Below, piece by piece: positions 15,711 to 27,586 of a stretch of DNA of 64,000 nt (position 1 is its first letter; each line of letters starts with the position of its first letter). Below the pieces are notes generated by a model. It did no database searches, had not been told where the DNA came from, and saw nothing but the letters and a program-made list of their open reading frames with translations. The DNA is from Sphaerimonospora thailandensis (GTDB taxonomy: Bacteria > Actinomycetota > Actinomycetes > Streptosporangiales > Streptosporangiaceae), in NCBI RefSeq assembly GCF_016863115.1, contig NZ_BOOG01000016.1, positions 62,001-126,000 on the forward strand. The letters are read 5' to 3'. A program made the translations under genes and the position numbers.

Positions 15711-15729
15711 CGAGACGACCCAGGTCGAC

Positions 15730-15771
15730 GGGAAAACGCCCGGAGTGGTTCGCCACTCCGGGCGTTTTCCC
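15730..15771 (+). terminator. Strong intrinsic terminator of rpoBC
   Basis: A perfect 19-bp stem (15730-15748 with 15753-15771) is capped by a stable TTCG tetraloop. The stem itself ends in GTTTTCCC and is followed by GTTTCCC. Confidence 0.95.
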
Positions 15772-16221
15772 GTTTCCCGGCACGGTGACCCCGCTCGTAC
15801 CGGTAGACTCAGCGAGGGCCTTGTGTGGTCTGCGTAGAAGCAGGCCGCCGGAACAGGGAACGTGGACAGCGTCGATCCAGGCGCGTTCGTTTTGACGAGC
15901 GGCGTCGGCCTGGGTAGTGTTGTCCTTCGTGCCCACGGTTCGTGGGCTCACATGCGTGTGCTCGAGGGCCTGCTCCTCGCATGGGAGACGGGCGTAGGCG
16001 CCGCGTGATTCCTCCAGATCGACCGGGTCAGCCCGGGCGTGGTGCGGCAAGTCTGCGACACGCCCGAGCGCGTGGGTCGGAGGGCGAGGAAGACCAGCAG
16101 GTCATGACACCGGCAGTACCTGCGAAAAGCACAGTCGGAGGAAGAAACTGGGCCGAGCGTGGCCGAGGGACCTCGATCCGGCAACGACGTAGCACCGGCC
16201 AAGGCGCGAAATGGAGACGTA
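15772..16221 (+). other. rpsL upstream region (450 bp without a gene)
   Basis: No supported coding sequence. It holds a consensus promoter (15892-15920) and a predicted leader of nearly 300 bases to rpsL. TAGACT at 15804-15809 resembles another -10 but lacks a -35 partner. The long leader could hold a control structure; I could not define one. Confidence 0.55.
15892..15920 (+). promoter_or_regulatory. Promoter of the rpsL-rpsG-fusA-tuf cluster
   Basis: TTGACG (15892-15897), a 17-bp spacer and TAGTGT (15915-15920) closely fit the sigma70/HrdB consensus. The predicted start is near 15927. Confidence 0.75.
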
Positions 16222-16596
16222 GTGCCTACTATCCAGCAGTTGGTCCGTAAGGGCCGGCAGGACAAGGTAACGAAGACGAAGACACCGGCGCTGAAGGGAA
16301 GCCCGCAGCTCCGGGGCCACTGCGTGCGCGTTTACACTACGACTCCCAAGAAGCCCAACTCGGCCCTGCGCAAGGTGGCGCGTGTCCGCCTCACCAGCGG
16401 CATCGAGGTCACCGCCTACATCCCGGGCGTTGGGCACAACCTTCAGGAGCACTCCATCGTGCTCGTGCGTGGCGGTCGTGTGAAGGACTTGCCGGGCGTT
16501 CGTTACAAGATCGTCCGTGGGGCGCTCGACGCTCAGGGTGTCCGCAACCGCAAGCAGGCCCGCAGCCGTTACGGCGCGAAGAAGGAGAAGAGCTGA
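16222..16596 (+). CDS. rpsL: 30S ribosomal protein S12
   Basis: S12 lines the decoding centre and sets accuracy. The 124-residue protein starts [15 protein letters not shown] at GTG 16222, after GGAGA; the longer upstream frame is not part of the family. Lys43 (TPKKPNSAL) and Lys88 (GGRVKDLPG) are present, so classical streptomycin-resistance changes are absent. Residues 30-35 read LRGHCV where most bacteria have RRGVCT, and residue 70 is Val where many have Glu (PGEGHNL). Confidence 0.96.
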   Translation: MPTIQQLVRKGRQDKVTKTKTPALKGSPQLRGHCVRVYTTTPKKPNSALRKVARVRLTSGIEVTAYIPGVGHNLQEHSIVLVRGGRVKDLPGVRYKIVRGALDAQGVRNRKQARSRYGAKKEKS

Positions 16597-16597
16597 C

Positions 16598-17068
16598 ATG
16601 CCGCGCAAGGGTTCCCCTGGCCGCCGCCAGTTGGTCGCCGACCCGGTGCACAACTCGCCGCTGGTGACCGCGCTGATCAACAAGGTTCTCCTGGACGGCA
16701 AGCGCTCGATCGCCCAGTCGATCGTCTACGGAGCCCTCGAGGGCTGCCGGGACAAGACGGGCAACGACCCGGTCGTCACGCTCAAGCGGGCTCTGGACAA
16801 CGTCAAGCCCACCCTCGAGGTCCGCAGCCGCCGTGTCGGTGGCGCGACCTACCAGGTGCCGGTCGAGGTGCGCGCGTCGCGCAGCACCACCTTGGCCCTG
16901 CGGTGGATCGTCCAGTACGCGCGGGCACGCCGCGAGAAGACCATGACCGAGCGCCTCATGAACGAGCTGCTCGACGCGAGCAACGGCCTCGGCGCCAGCG
17001 TGAAGCGGCGCGAGGACACGCACAAGATGGCCGAGTCCAACAAGGCTTTCGCCCACTACCGCTGGTAG
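16598..17068 (+). CDS. rpsG: 30S ribosomal protein S7
   Basis: S7 nucleates assembly of the 30S head and contacts E-site tRNA and mRNA. The 156-residue protein begins [12 protein letters not shown] and ends in the conserved [14 protein letters not shown]. It starts one base after the rpsL stop, so the two are translationally coupled. Confidence 0.97.
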   Translation: MPRKGSPGRRQLVADPVHNSPLVTALINKVLLDGKRSIAQSIVYGALEGCRDKTGNDPVVTLKRALDNVKPTLEVRSRRVGGATYQVPVEVRASRSTTLALRWIVQYARARREKTMTERLMNELLDASNGLGASVKRREDTHKMAESNKAFAHYRW

Positions 17069-17101
17069 TAGGCACCTACGACGAGTTAGGACGCGAGAGA
17101 A

Positions 17102-19201
<2,100 letters not shown>

Positions 19202-19318
19202 GTTCCGCTCAGGACGACAGCCCCGCACGTACGGCGGAGCGCTCATGCGAGTGCCCCGCCGTACAGAGCCTGAGTTAGTAGACGCAAGTCAAGTCAGAAT
19301 CTCTAAGGAGACAGACCA

Positions 19319-20512
19319 GTGGCCAAGGCCAAGTTCGAGCGGAACAAGCCGCACGTGAACATCGGCACCATTGGGCACATCGACCACGGCAAGACCACTC
19401 TGACCGCGGCGATCACCAAGGTGCTTCACGACCGCCTCCCGCAGCTCAACGAGGCGACCCCGTTCGACAAGATCGACAAGGCGCCCGAGGAGAAGGCTCG
19501 CGGCATCACCATCTCGATCTCCCACGTCGAGTACCAGACCGAGAAGCGCCACTACGCCCACGTGGACTGCCCCGGTCACGCCGACTACGTGAAGAACATG
19601 ATCACCGGTGCCGCCCAGATGGACGGTGCGATCCTGGTGGTCGCGGCCACCGACGGCCCGATGCCGCAGACGAAGGAGCACGTCCTCCTGGCCCGCCAGG
19701 TCGGCGTTCCCTACATCGTCGTCGCGCTGAACAAGTCGGACATGGTGGACGACGAGGAGATCCTGGAGCTCGTCGAGCTCGAGGTCCGCGAGCTGCTGTC
19801 GGCTCAGGAGTTCCCCGGCGACGACGTGCCGGTCGTCCGCGTCTCGGCGCTGAAGGCGCTCGAGGGCGACGAGAAGTGGGGCGACGCCATCATCGAGCTG
19901 ATGACGGCTGTCGACGACAACGTCCCCGAGCCGGTCCGTGACACCGACAAGCCGTTCCTGATGCCGATCGAGGACGTCTTCTCGATCACCGGTCGCGGCA
20001 CCGTCGTCACCGGCCGTATCGAGCGCGGCATCGTCAAGGTCAACGAGACCGTCGACATCATCGGCATCAAGGAGAAGGGCACCACGACGACCGTCACCGG
20101 CGTCGAGATGTTCCGCAAGCTCCTCGACGAGGGCCAGGCCGGTGACAACGTCGGTCTGCTCCTGCGCGGCATCAAGCGCGAGGACGTCGAGCGCGGTCAG
20201 TGTGTCATCAAGCCGGGCACGACCACCCCGCACACCGAGTTCGAGGCGCAGGTCTACATCCTGAACAAGGACGAGGGCGGCCGCCACACGCCGTTCTTCA
20301 ACAACTACCGTCCTCAGTTCTACTTCCGTACGACTGACGTGACCGGCGTGGTGAACCTCCCCGAGGGCACCGAGATGGTCATGCCGGGCGACAACACTGA
20401 GATGCGCGTCGAGCTCATCCAGCCGATCGCCATGGAAGAGGGTCTGAAGTTCGCGATCCGCGAGGGTGGCCGCACCGTCGGCGCCGGTCGCGTGACCAAG
20501 ATCATCAAGTAG
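19319..20512 (+). CDS. tuf: Translation elongation factor Tu
   Basis: EF-Tu brings aminoacyl-tRNA to the ribosome. The 397-residue protein has GHIDHGKTT (Ile in place of the common Val), DCPGHADYV and NKSD as nucleotide motifs, plus effector loop EKARGITI. Domains 2 and 3 are complete ([26 protein letters not shown]). I cannot judge kirromycin- or GE2270-type resistance from sequence alone. A GGAGA site precedes the GTG start. Downstream lies a 265-base gap with two long hairpins. Confidence 0.97.
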   Translation: MAKAKFERNKPHVNIGTIGHIDHGKTTLTAAITKVLHDRLPQLNEATPFDKIDKAPEEKARGITISISHVEYQTEKRHYAHVDCPGHADYVKNMITGAAQMDGAILVVAATDGPMPQTKEHVLLARQVGVPYIVVALNKSDMVDDEEILELVELEVRELLSAQEFPGDDVPVVRVSALKALEGDEKWGDAIIELMTAVDDNVPEPVRDTDKPFLMPIEDVFSITGRGTVVTGRIERGIVKVNETVDIIGIKEKGTTTTVTGVEMFRKLLDEGQAGDNVGLLLRGIKREDVERGQCVIKPGTTTPHTEFEAQVYILNKDEGGRHTPFFNNYRPQFYFRTTDVTGVVNLPEGTEMVMPGDNTEMRVELIQPIAMEEGLKFAIREGGRTVGAGRVTKIIK

Positions 20513-20526
20513 GACCGTTGCCGGGC

Positions 20527-20582
20527 GGCGGTCGGGTCCGTCCAGGCAGTGTCAGACGGCACTGCCGAGGGGCCTGACCGCC
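20527..20582 (+). terminator. Long two-step hairpin after tuf
   Basis: A 13-bp outer stem (20527-20539 with 20570-20582, two G-T pairs) encloses a second 7-bp stem, GGCAGTG/CACTGCC (20545-20551 with 20560-20566). It starts 15 bases after the tuf stop. No U-tract follows, so it may be a factor-assisted or partial terminator, or an RNA stabiliser. Confidence 0.6.
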
Positions 20583-20627
20583 GCACCGCGAAGGGGCCGC
20601 CAGCCGGCCCCGCCCACGGGCGACGAC

Positions 20628-20684
20628 ACCGTGATCTCGCAGTCGTCTCGGCCGGAACGGCCGAGGGCACTGCCAGATCACGGT
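20628..20684 (+). promoter_or_regulatory. Second long hairpin before rpsJ
   Basis: Three stacked stems: 10 bp (20628-20637 with 20675-20684), 5 bp (20639-20643 with 20669-20673) and 8 bp (20647-20654 with 20658-20665, loop GAA). It lies about 95 bases before rpsJ and may form part of the S10-cluster leader. A small TAGGGC/GCCCTA hairpin follows at 20711-20727. Confidence 0.55.
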
Positions 20685-20777
20685 TCGGCTGGGTGGGATG
20701 ACCTGCGGCGTAGGGCGAAATGCCCTATCGGCCGCGTGAAGCTTTATACGACGACAGCGAAGGACACCGAGGCCATC

Positions 20778-21086
20778 ATGGCGGGACAGAAGATCCGCAT
20801 CCGGCTCAAGGCGTATGACCACGAGGTCATCGACAGCTCGGCCAAGAAGATCGTCGAGACGGTGACGCGGACCGGTGCCAAGGTCGCTGGCCCGGTGCCG
20901 CTTCCGACCGAGAAGAACGTGTACTGCGTCATCCGGTCGCCGCACAAGTACAAGGACAGCCGCGAGCACTTTGAGATGCGCACCCACAAGCGGCTGATTG
21001 ACATCATCGACCCCACGCCGAAGACGGTCGACTCGCTCATGCGCCTCGACCTGCCCGCCGGCGTCGACATCTCGATCAAGCTCTAA
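20778..21086 (+). CDS. rpsJ: 30S ribosomal protein S10
   Basis: S10 is in the 30S head and doubles as NusE, the NusB partner in antitermination. The 102-residue protein starts [19 protein letters not shown] and ends [12 protein letters not shown], full length. ATG 20778 follows GAGG; the upstream extension of the frame lies in the structured leader. It is the first gene of the S10 cluster. Confidence 0.97.
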   Translation: MAGQKIRIRLKAYDHEVIDSSAKKIVETVTRTGAKVAGPVPLPTEKNVYCVIRSPHKYKDSREHFEMRTHKRLIDIIDPTPKTVDSLMRLDLPAGVDISIKL

Positions 21087-21099
21087 GGAACGCACTGAC

Positions 21100-21756
21100 A
21101 TGGCTAAGCAGATCAAGGGCGTCCTGGGCAAGAAGCTCGGCATGACCCAGGTCTTCGACGAGGCGAACCGGGTGGTCCCGGTGACCGTTGTCGAGGCCGG
21201 TCCGTGCGTGGTGTCCCGGGTTCGCACCCCTGAGAAGGACGGCTACTCGGCGATTCAGCTCGGGTACGGCCAGATCGACCCGCGCAAGGTCAACAAGCCG
21301 CTGGGCGACTACCTGCGTAAGCACGACATCACGCCCCGCCGTTACTTTGTCGAGGTCCGGACCGACGACGCCTCCGAGTACACGCTCGGACAGGAGATCC
21401 TCGCCGACACCTTCGAAGCCGGGCAGTACGTGGACGTCACCGGCAAGAGCAAGGGCAAGGGCTTCGCGGGTGTCATGAAGCGCCACAACTTCGGTGGTCT
21501 GAGCGCTTCGCACGGTACCCAGCGCAAGCACCGCTCGCCGGGCTCCATCGGCGGCTGCGCCACCCCTGGCCGCGTTTTCAAGGGCCTGCGCATGGCCGGT
21601 CGGATGGGCAACGTCCGCACGACTATTCAGAGCCTCACGGTCCACGCCGTCGACGCCGAGAAGAACCTCATCCTGATCAAGGGTGCGATTCCCGGCCCCA
21701 ACGGCAGCCTCGTCCTCATCCGCACCGCCGCCAAGAAGGGGGTTGCCGCCAAGTGA
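21100..21756 (+). CDS. rplC: 50S ribosomal protein L3
   Basis: L3 is an early assembly protein reaching towards the peptidyl-transferase centre. The 218-residue protein starts [19 protein letters not shown] after AAGGAA, and has the [19 protein letters not shown] loop region that contacts 23S rRNA. The long loop that carries linezolid/tiamulin resistance changes looks ordinary. Its stop overlaps the start of rplD. Confidence 0.97.
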   Translation: MAKQIKGVLGKKLGMTQVFDEANRVVPVTVVEAGPCVVSRVRTPEKDGYSAIQLGYGQIDPRKVNKPLGDYLRKHDITPRRYFVEVRTDDASEYTLGQEILADTFEAGQYVDVTGKSKGKGFAGVMKRHNFGGLSASHGTQRKHRSPGSIGGCATPGRVFKGLRMAGRMGNVRTTIQSLTVHAVDAEKNLILIKGAIPGPNGSLVLIRTAAKKGVAAK

Positions 21757-22400
21757 ACAGCATTGACGTCCTCGACGCGACCGGTGCCAAGACGGACACC
21801 GTGGACCTGCCCGCGGAGATCTTCGGCGCCAAGGTCAACGTGCCGCTGATCCACCAGGTCGTGGTCGCGCAGCTCGCGGCGGCCCGGCAGGGCACCCACT
21901 CCACCAAGACCCGCGGCGAGGTCCGCGGCGGCGGCAAGAAGCCGTACCGCCAGAAGGGCACCGGCCGCGCCCGCCAGGGCTCGACCCGCGCACCGCAGTT
22001 CGCCGGTGGTGGCACCGTGCACGGGCCCAAGCCCCGCTCGTACGACCAGCGGACGCCCAAGAAGATGAAGGCGGCCGCGCTGCGCGGCGCCCTGTCCGAC
22101 CGGGCCGGCTTCGGTCGCATCCACGTGGTGACCGACTTCAACACCGGTGAGACGCCCAAGACCAAGGTGGCCCTGGAGGCGCTGCGCAAGGTCACCCAGG
22201 CCCGCCGGGTGCTGGTGGTCCTGGACGCGAACGACGAGGTCACCTGGTTGAGCCTGCGCAACGTGCCCGAGGTTCACCTCCTGGACGCGGGTCAGCTCAA
22301 CACCTACGACGTGATGTGCAGCGACGACGTGGTCTTCACCCGCGAGGCGTACGACCAGGTCGTGGCCCGGCTGGCGAACAGCGGGAAGGAAGAGGCCTGA
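21753..22400 (+). CDS. rplD: 50S ribosomal protein L4
   Basis: L4 lines the peptide exit tunnel. The 215-residue protein has the Arg/Gly-rich tunnel loop ([23 protein letters not shown], given in part: [17 protein letters not shown]) and the expected C-terminal domain. The GTG start overlaps the rplC stop by four bases (GTGA). In E. coli L4 controls the S10 operon by binding its leader; whether that occurs here is unknown. Confidence 0.96.
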   Translation: MNSIDVLDATGAKTDTVDLPAEIFGAKVNVPLIHQVVVAQLAAARQGTHSTKTRGEVRGGGKKPYRQKGTGRARQGSTRAPQFAGGGTVHGPKPRSYDQRTPKKMKAAALRGALSDRAGFGRIHVVTDFNTGETPKTKVALEALRKVTQARRVLVVLDANDEVTWLSLRNVPEVHLLDAGQLNTYDVMCSDDVVFTREAYDQVVARLANSGKEEA

Positions 22401-22702
22401 TGGAGAAGATCACCGACCCGCGCGACATCATCGTCAAGCCGATCGTCTCGGAGAAGAGCTACGGCCTGATCGATGAGCACAACCAGTACACGTTCCTGGT
22501 GCGCAAGGACGCGAACAAGACCCAGGTGAAGATCGCCGTTGAGCAGATCTTCGGGGTCAAGGTGACCAGCGTGAACACGATCAACCGGCAGGGCAAGCGC
22601 AAGCGGACCCGCCAGGGTTACGGGCAGCGTCCGGGCTCCAAGCGCGCGATCGTGAGCCTGGCCGAGGGTGAGCGGATCGACATTTTCGGTCAGATCGGCT
22701 AA
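22400..22702 (+). CDS. rplW: 50S ribosomal protein L23
   Basis: L23 sits at the tunnel exit and is the docking site for trigger factor and SRP. The 100-residue protein has [34 protein letters not shown] and the basic loop [17 protein letters not shown] 22400 shares one base with the rplD stop and follows GGAAGGAAGAGG. Confidence 0.96.
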   Translation: MEKITDPRDIIVKPIVSEKSYGLIDEHNQYTFLVRKDANKTQVKIAVEQIFGVKVTSVNTINRQGKRKRTRQGYGQRPGSKRAIVSLAEGERIDIFGQIG

Positions 22703-22792
22703 CGCGGCGGGATCGCCACCATGTCAGCGCCGGGGGGACCGCCGTGAGGCGGACCCCGACCGGTACGAACCGACAAAGGATGAACGAAAGAG

Positions 22793-23629
22793 ATGGGCAT
22801 CCGTAAATACAAGCCGACGACCCCGGGTCGCCGCGGCGCGAGCGTCTCGGACTTCTCCGAGATCACGCGCAGCACACCGGAGAAGTCGCTGCTTGCTCCC
22901 CTGCACAACAAGGGCGGTCGTAACGTCCACGGCCGGATTACCGCCCGGCACCAGGGAGGCGGGCACAAGCGCGCCTACCGGATCATCGACTTCCGTCGCC
23001 ACGACAAGGACGGAATCCCGGCCAAGGTCGCGCACATCGAGTACGACCCGAACCGGACCTCCCGGATCGCGCTGCTCCACTACGCCGACGGCGAGAAGCG
23101 GTACATCATCGCCCCCGTCGGACTGAAGCAGGGGGACCACGTCGAGAACGGTCCCGGCGCCGACATCAAGCCGGGCAACTGCCTGCCGCTCCGCAACATC
23201 CCGACCGGTACCTTCATCCACGCGGTGGAGCTCCGTCCGGGCGGTGGCGCCAAGCTGGGCCGCAGCGCCGGCGCGCAGATCCAGCTCCTCGCCAAGGAGG
23301 GCAACTACGCCACGCTGCGGATGCCGTCCGGTGAGATGCGCCAGGTCGACGTGCGTTGCCGGGCCTCCGTGGGCCAGGTCGGCAACACCGAGCAGGGCAA
23401 CATCAGCATCGGCAAGGCCGGCCGTAACCGGTGGAAGGGCAAGCGCCCCACGGTCCGCGGTGTCGCCATGAACCCGGTCGATCACCCGCACGGTGGTGGT
23501 GAGGGCAAGACCTCCGGTGGTCGCCACCCGGTGAACCCGAAGGGCAAGCCCGAGGGCCGTACCCGTCAGCCGAACAAGGCGAGCGACCGGCTGATCATCC
23601 GTCGTCGGAGCAAGAGGAAGAAGCGGTAG
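22793..23629 (+). CDS. rplB: 50S ribosomal protein L2
   Basis: L2 is needed for subunit association and peptidyl-transferase activity. The 278-residue protein has the conserved C-terminal region [18 protein letters not shown], including the invariant histidine of HPHGGGEG, and a basic tail RRRSKRKKR. It follows rplW after 90 bases in which I see no gene. Confidence 0.97.
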   Translation: MGIRKYKPTTPGRRGASVSDFSEITRSTPEKSLLAPLHNKGGRNVHGRITARHQGGGHKRAYRIIDFRRHDKDGIPAKVAHIEYDPNRTSRIALLHYADGEKRYIIAPVGLKQGDHVENGPGADIKPGNCLPLRNIPTGTFIHAVELRPGGGAKLGRSAGAQIQLLAKEGNYATLRMPSGEMRQVDVRCRASVGQVGNTEQGNISIGKAGRNRWKGKRPTVRGVAMNPVDHPHGGGEGKTSGGRHPVNPKGKPEGRTRQPNKASDRLIIRRRSKRKKR

Positions 23630-23640
23630 GAGCAGCCGAC

Positions 23641-23919
23641 ATGCCACGTAGCCTCAAGAAGGGTCCCTTCGTGGACGACCACCTGATGAAGAAGGTGGAC
23701 GCCCAGAACGAGAAGGGCACCAAGACCGTCATCAAGACGTGGTCGCGGCGTTCCATGATCGTGCCGGACATGATCGGTCACACGATCGCCGTGCACGACG
23801 GCCGCAAGCACGTCCCGGTCTTCGTCTCCGAGTCGATGATCGGTCACAAGCTCGGAGAGTTCGCCCCGACGCGGACGTTCCGCAGCCACGTCAAGGAAGA
23901 CCGCCGCAGCCGGCGGTAA
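23641..23919 (+). CDS. rpsS: 30S ribosomal protein S19
   Basis: S19 is in the 30S head and pairs with S13. The 92-residue protein reads [19 protein letters not shown] at the start and has [18 protein letters not shown] and GEFAPTRTF, all typical. It begins 11 bases after rplB. Confidence 0.97.
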   Translation: MPRSLKKGPFVDDHLMKKVDAQNEKGTKTVIKTWSRRSMIVPDMIGHTIAVHDGRKHVPVFVSESMIGHKLGEFAPTRTFRSHVKEDRRSRR

Positions 23920-23951
23920 GCGCCTTCAAGTAAGCATCAGAGGAGACAGCG

Positions 23952-24305
23952 ATGGAAGCCAGGGCACAGGCGCGGTACGCGCGCCACACGCCCCGGAAGG
24001 CCCGCCGCGTGGTGGACCTCATTCGCGGGCTGCCCGCTTCGGAGGCGCAGGCCGTGCTGCGGTTCGCTCCCCAGGCGGCGAGCGAGACGGTTTACAAGGT
24101 GCTCTCGAGCGCGATCGCGAACGCCGAGCACAACTTCAAGCTCGACCGGGACACACTGGTCGTGAGCCGCGCGTGGGTCGACGAGGGACCGACGCTGAAG
24201 CGGTTCCGCCCGCGCGCCCAGGGTCGTGCCTATCGGATCAACAAGCGGACCAGCCACATCACCGTGATCGTGGAGTCCCGCGAGCCGAAGGGGAGGACCC
24301 GCTAG
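23952..24305 (+). CDS. rplV: 50S ribosomal protein L22
   Basis: L22 spans the 50S and its beta-hairpin lines the exit tunnel near L4. The 117-residue protein has [20 protein letters not shown] and the hairpin region [19 protein letters not shown], without the deletions linked to macrolide resistance. A GGAGA site precedes the ATG. Its stop shares a base with the rpsC start. Confidence 0.96.
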   Translation: MEARAQARYARHTPRKARRVVDLIRGLPASEAQAVLRFAPQAASETVYKVLSSAIANAEHNFKLDRDTLVVSRAWVDEGPTLKRFRPRAQGRAYRINKRTSHITVIVESREPKGRTR

Positions 24306-25186
24306 TGGGCCAGAAGGTTAACCCGCACGGGTTCCGCCTTGGTATCACGACCGACTTCAAGAGCCGGTGGTACGCCGACAAGCTGTACAAGTCGTACGTC
24401 GCCGAGGACGTGGCGATCCGCCGCATGCTGCAGAAGGGCATGGAGCGGGCCGGCATCTCCAAGGTCGAGATCGAGCGCACCACCGACCGCGTTCAGGTCG
24501 ACATCCACACCGCCCGGCCGGGCATCGTCATCGGCCGCCGCGGCGCGGAGGCCGACCGCATCCGCGGCGACCTGGAGAAGCTGACCAAGAAGCAGGTCCA
24601 GCTCAACATCCTCGAGGTGAAGAACCCCGAGATCGACGCGCAGCTCGTCGCGCAGGGCGTGGCCGAGCAGCTGTCCAGCCGCGTCTCGTTCCGGCGGGCG
24701 ATGCGCAAGGCCATGCAGTCCGCGATGAAGAGCGGGGCCAAGGGCATCCGGGTCCAGTGCTCGGGCCGTCTGGGCGGCGCCGAGATGTCGCGCTCGGAGT
24801 TCTACCGCGAGGGCCGGGTGCCGCTGCACACGCTGCGCGCGGACATCGACTTCGGCTTCTACGAGGCCCGCACCACCTTCGGCCGCATCGGCGTGAAGGT
24901 GTGGATCTACAAGGGTGAGGCCCCGACGAGCCGCGCCGAGCGTGAGGCGGCCGCTGCGGCCGCGGCCGGCGCCCGGGCGGGCCAGCGCCGTGAGGACCGT
25001 CGTGGCGGCGGCGAGCGCCCCCGTCGTGGCGGTGGCGGCGAGCGTCCGCGCCGGGGCGGCGCGGGCCGCGGGGACCGTGCCGGCCGGGGCGAGGGCCCCA
25101 GGACCGACGCAAGCAGGAGCGAGGCGGCTTCGCAGGCCGCCCCCGAGACCGGCCCGGCGCAGCAGCCGGGTGCTGAAGGGAGCTGA
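24305..25186 (+). CDS. rpsC: 30S ribosomal protein S3 with long Arg/Gly-rich tail
   Basis: S3 forms the mRNA entry with S4 and S5 and has helicase-like activity. The 293-residue protein starts at GTG 24305, overlapping the rplV stop by one base. It has the KH-domain motif [18 protein letters not shown] and the C-terminal domain ending in [10 protein letters not shown]. After about residue 212 comes a low-complexity tail, first Ala-rich, then Arg/Gly-rich repeats such as [13 protein letters not shown]. The tail is longer than in E. coli (233 residues) and probably disordered and RNA-binding. Confidence 0.96.
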   Translation: MGQKVNPHGFRLGITTDFKSRWYADKLYKSYVAEDVAIRRMLQKGMERAGISKVEIERTTDRVQVDIHTARPGIVIGRRGAEADRIRGDLEKLTKKQVQLNILEVKNPEIDAQLVAQGVAEQLSSRVSFRRAMRKAMQSAMKSGAKGIRVQCSGRLGGAEMSRSEFYREGRVPLHTLRADIDFGFYEARTTFGRIGVKVWIYKGEAPTSRAEREAAAAAAAGARAGQRREDRRGGGERPRRGGGGERPRRGGAGRGDRAGRGEGPRTDASRSEAASQAAPETGPAQQPGAEGS

Positions 25187-25188
25187 CC

Positions 25189-25608
25189 ATGCTGATCCCG
25201 CGCAGGGTCAAGCACCGCAAGCAGCACCGGCCTGACCGCAGCGGCGCCGCCAAGGGTGGCACCCGGGTCGTGTTCGGCGAGTTCGGCATCCAGGCGCTTG
25301 AGCACGCCTACGTGACGAACCGCCAGATCGAGGCCGCGCGTATCGCCATGACCCGGCACATTCGCCGTGGTGGAAAGGTCTGGATCAACATCTTCCCGGA
25401 CCGTCCGCTCACGAAGAAGCCCGCCGAGACCCGGATGGGTTCCGGTAAGGGCTCGCCGGAGTGGTGGATCGCCAATGTCAAGCCCGGCCGCGTCATGTTC
25501 GAGCTGTCCGGCGTCGCCGAGCCCGTGGCCCGTGAGGCCATGCGGCGGGCGATGCACAAGCTCCCGATGAAGTGCCGGTTCGTCAAGCGTGAAGTGGGTG
25601 AGGCGTGA
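25189..25608 (+). CDS. rplP: 50S ribosomal protein L16
   Basis: L16 positions the tRNA elbows near the A-site. The 139-residue protein has [19 protein letters not shown], the loop [19 protein letters not shown] and [21 protein letters not shown], all normal. It begins 2 bases after rpsC and its stop overlaps the start of rpmC. Confidence 0.97.
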   Translation: MLIPRRVKHRKQHRPDRSGAAKGGTRVVFGEFGIQALEHAYVTNRQIEAARIAMTRHIRRGGKVWINIFPDRPLTKKPAETRMGSGKGSPEWWIANVKPGRVMFELSGVAEPVAREAMRRAMHKLPMKCRFVKREVGEA

Positions 25609-25844
25609 TGGCTAAGGGTCTGACCGCCGCTGAGCTGCGGGTGGAGGACCAGGACGTCCTGGTCCAGAAGCTGAAGGAAGCCAAGGAGGAGCTGTTCAAC
25701 CTCCGCTTCCAGGCGGCGACCGGCCAGTTGGAGAGCCACGGGCGGCTCCGTGCCGTCCGCCGCGAGATCGCCCGTATCTACACCGTGATGCGCGAGCGCG
25801 AGCTCGGCATCGTCACGGTCGAGAAGGAGTCGAGCGATGGCTGA
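25608..25844 (+). CDS. rpmC: 50S ribosomal protein L29
   Basis: L29 sits beside L23 at the tunnel exit. The 78-residue protein has the helical-hairpin core [17 protein letters not shown] and [12 protein letters not shown]. Both GTG 25605 and ATG 25608 are in frame; GAGG at 25600-25603 fits ATG 25608 better. Its end overlaps rpsQ by 8 bases. Confidence 0.95.
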   Translation: MAKGLTAAELRVEDQDVLVQKLKEAKEELFNLRFQAATGQLESHGRLRAVRREIARIYTVMRERELGIVTVEKESSDG

Positions 25845-26148
25845 GACAACCGAGGCAACTGAGACGACCGAGGCGACCGAGGCCGGTCGCCAGGCCGCGC
25901 GGAACTACCGCAAGACCCGTGAGGGTCTGGTGGTCAGCGACAAGATGGACAAGACCGTCGTCGTCGCTGTCGAGGACCGCGTGAAGCACCCGCTGTACGG
26001 CAAGGTCATCCGTCGGACGACCAAGTACAAGGCCCACGACGAGCAGAACGCGTGCGGCGTCGGCGACCGCGTCCTCCTGATGGAGACCCGGCCGATGTCC
26101 GCCACCAAGCGCTGGCGAGTCGTCGAGATCCTCGAGAAGGCCAAGTAA
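25837..26148 (+). CDS. rpsQ: 30S ribosomal protein S17
   Basis: S17 binds 16S rRNA early in assembly. The 103-residue protein has a Thr/Glu-repeat N-terminal extension ([15 protein letters not shown]), then the core [20 protein letters not shown] and [16 protein letters not shown]. The repeat-type extension is not part of the S17 fold. It overlaps rpmC and is followed by a 187-base gap with a hairpin. Confidence 0.95.
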   Translation: MAETTEATETTEATEAGRQAARNYRKTREGLVVSDKMDKTVVVAVEDRVKHPLYGKVIRRTTKYKAHDEQNACGVGDRVLLMETRPMSATKRWRVVEILEKAK

Positions 26149-26161
26149 CACGAACGCGCCT

Positions 26162-26190
26162 CGTGGGGGGTGGGCGGACCACCCCCCACG
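26162..26190 (+). promoter_or_regulatory. 12-bp GC hairpin between rpsQ and rplN
   Basis: A perfect 12-bp stem (26162-26173 with 26179-26190) containing a run of six G-C pairs, loop GCGGA, starts 14 bases after the rpsQ stop. No U-tract follows. It sits at the boundary between the S10 and spc clusters, where other bacteria have separate promoters, so it may end part of the S10 transcripts. I found no clear promoter between it and rplN. Confidence 0.6.
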
Positions 26191-26335
26191 ACGGTGTCCA
26201 AGGGGCCGGGCGGATCACCCGCACGGCCCGCCCGCGGCGGCGGTCGTACGGCTGTCGCCGGGGGAACAAGACCACATCAGGTTCCGCCAGGCTCACCCGC
26301 GAGGGTGAGAACCGGCGCGACACACAGGAGTTGAC

Positions 26336-26704
26336 GTGATCCAGCAGGAGTCGCGGCTCAAGGTCGCCGACAACACGGGTGCGAAGGAGATTCTCTGCAT
26401 CCGTGTTCTCGGTGGCTCGGGTCGGCGCTACGCGGGAATCGGCGATGTCATCGTTGCTACGGTGAAGGACGCCATTCCCGGCGGAGGCGTGAAGAAAGGC
26501 GACGTTGTCAAGGCTGTCGTGGTGCGCACCGTGAAGGAGCGCCGCCGCCCCGACGGCTCCTACATCCGCTTCGACGAGAACGCGGCGGTCATCATCAAGG
26601 ACAGCGGCGACCCTCGGGGCACCCGCATCTTCGGCCCGGTGGGCCGGGAGTTGCGTGACAAGAAGTTCATGCGCATCATCTCGCTCGCCCCGGAGGTGCT
26701 GTGA
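26336..26704 (+). CDS. rplN: 50S ribosomal protein L14
   Basis: L14 is at the subunit interface and binds silencing factor RsfS. The 122-residue protein starts [18 protein letters not shown] and has [17 protein letters not shown] and GTRIFGPV. The GTG start follows CAGGAG. Its stop overlaps the rplX start. Confidence 0.97.
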   Translation: MIQQESRLKVADNTGAKEILCIRVLGGSGRRYAGIGDVIVATVKDAIPGGGVKKGDVVKAVVVRTVKERRRPDGSYIRFDENAAVIIKDSGDPRGTRIFGPVGRELRDKKFMRIISLAPEVL

Positions 26705-27015
26705 TGCCGACGCCGAAGCTGCATGTGAAGAAGGGTGACCTTGTCCAGGTCATCGCCGGCAAGGACAAGGGCGCCAAGGGCCGTGTGATCGCCGCCTACC
26801 CGCGCGACCAGCGCGTGGTGGTCGAGGGTGTGAACATGATCAAGAAGCACTCCAAGGTGACCCACCAGGGCCCGCGCGGCGCCAAGGAGGGCGGCGTGCA
26901 GACCATGGAGGCCCCCATCCACGTGAGCAACGTCAAGAAGCTCAAGGACGAGGACAAGGCCGAGAAGAAGTCCGCCGGCAAGGACGAGTCCGGCGCGGCG
27001 GGTGAGGACAGCTGA
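26704..27015 (+). CDS. rplX: 50S ribosomal protein L24
   Basis: L24 is one of the two assembly-initiator proteins of the 50S. The 103-residue protein has the KOW motif [23 protein letters not shown] 26704 is 7 bases after GGAGG and overlaps the rplN stop; GTG 26701 is possible but too close. The C-terminal tail is Lys/Glu-rich. Confidence 0.95.
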   Translation: MPTPKLHVKKGDLVQVIAGKDKGAKGRVIAAYPRDQRVVVEGVNMIKKHSKVTHQGPRGAKEGGVQTMEAPIHVSNVKKLKDEDKAEKKSAGKDESGAAGEDS

Positions 27016-27584
27016 TGACCGCCACGACTGAAGAACGCGTCGTTCCGCGCCTCAAGCAGCGCTACCGCGAGGAGATCATCGCGAAGCTGCGTGAGGAGTT
27101 CGGGATCGAGAACATCATGCAGGTGCCCACGATCACCAAGATCAAGGTGAACATGGGCGTCGGCGAGGCCGCCCGCGACTCGAAGCTCATCGAAGGCGCC
27201 GTTCGCGACCTCACCGCGATCACCGGTCAGAAGCCGGCCGTCGCCCGTGCCCGCAAGTCCATCGCGCAGTTCAAGCTGCGCGAGGGCATGCCGATCGGCG
27301 CGCACGTGACGTTGCGTGGCGACCGCATGTGGGAGTTCCTCGACCGCCTGCTGTCCCTGGCGCTGCCGCGCATCCGGGACTTCCGCGGCCTGTCGCCGAA
27401 GCAGTTCGACGGCAACGGCAACTACACGTTCGGTCTGACCGAGCAGGTCATGTTCCACGAGGTGGACCAGGACAAGGTCGACCGGCAGCGGGGCATGGAC
27501 ATCACGGTCGTGACCACCGCGAAGAACGACGAGCAGGGCCGGGCGCTGCTGAAGCTCCTCGGATTCCCCTTCAAGGAGGCCTGA
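27015..27584 (+). CDS. rplE: 50S ribosomal protein L5
   Basis: L5 binds 5S rRNA in the central protuberance and contacts P-site tRNA. The 189-residue protein has [40 protein letters not shown] and [11 protein letters not shown]. It overlaps rplX by one base and is followed 2 bases later by rpsN. Confidence 0.97.
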   Translation: MTATTEERVVPRLKQRYREEIIAKLREEFGIENIMQVPTITKIKVNMGVGEAARDSKLIEGAVRDLTAITGQKPAVARARKSIAQFKLREGMPIGAHVTLRGDRMWEFLDRLLSLALPRIRDFRGLSPKQFDGNGNYTFGLTEQVMFHEVDQDKVDRQRGMDITVVTTAKNDEQGRALLKLLGFPFKEA

Positions 27585-27586
27585 TC

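Noticed and set aside
15942-16250. Short frame upstream of rpsL
   Set aside because: It overlaps the rpsL start, has no family match and lies in the predicted leader.
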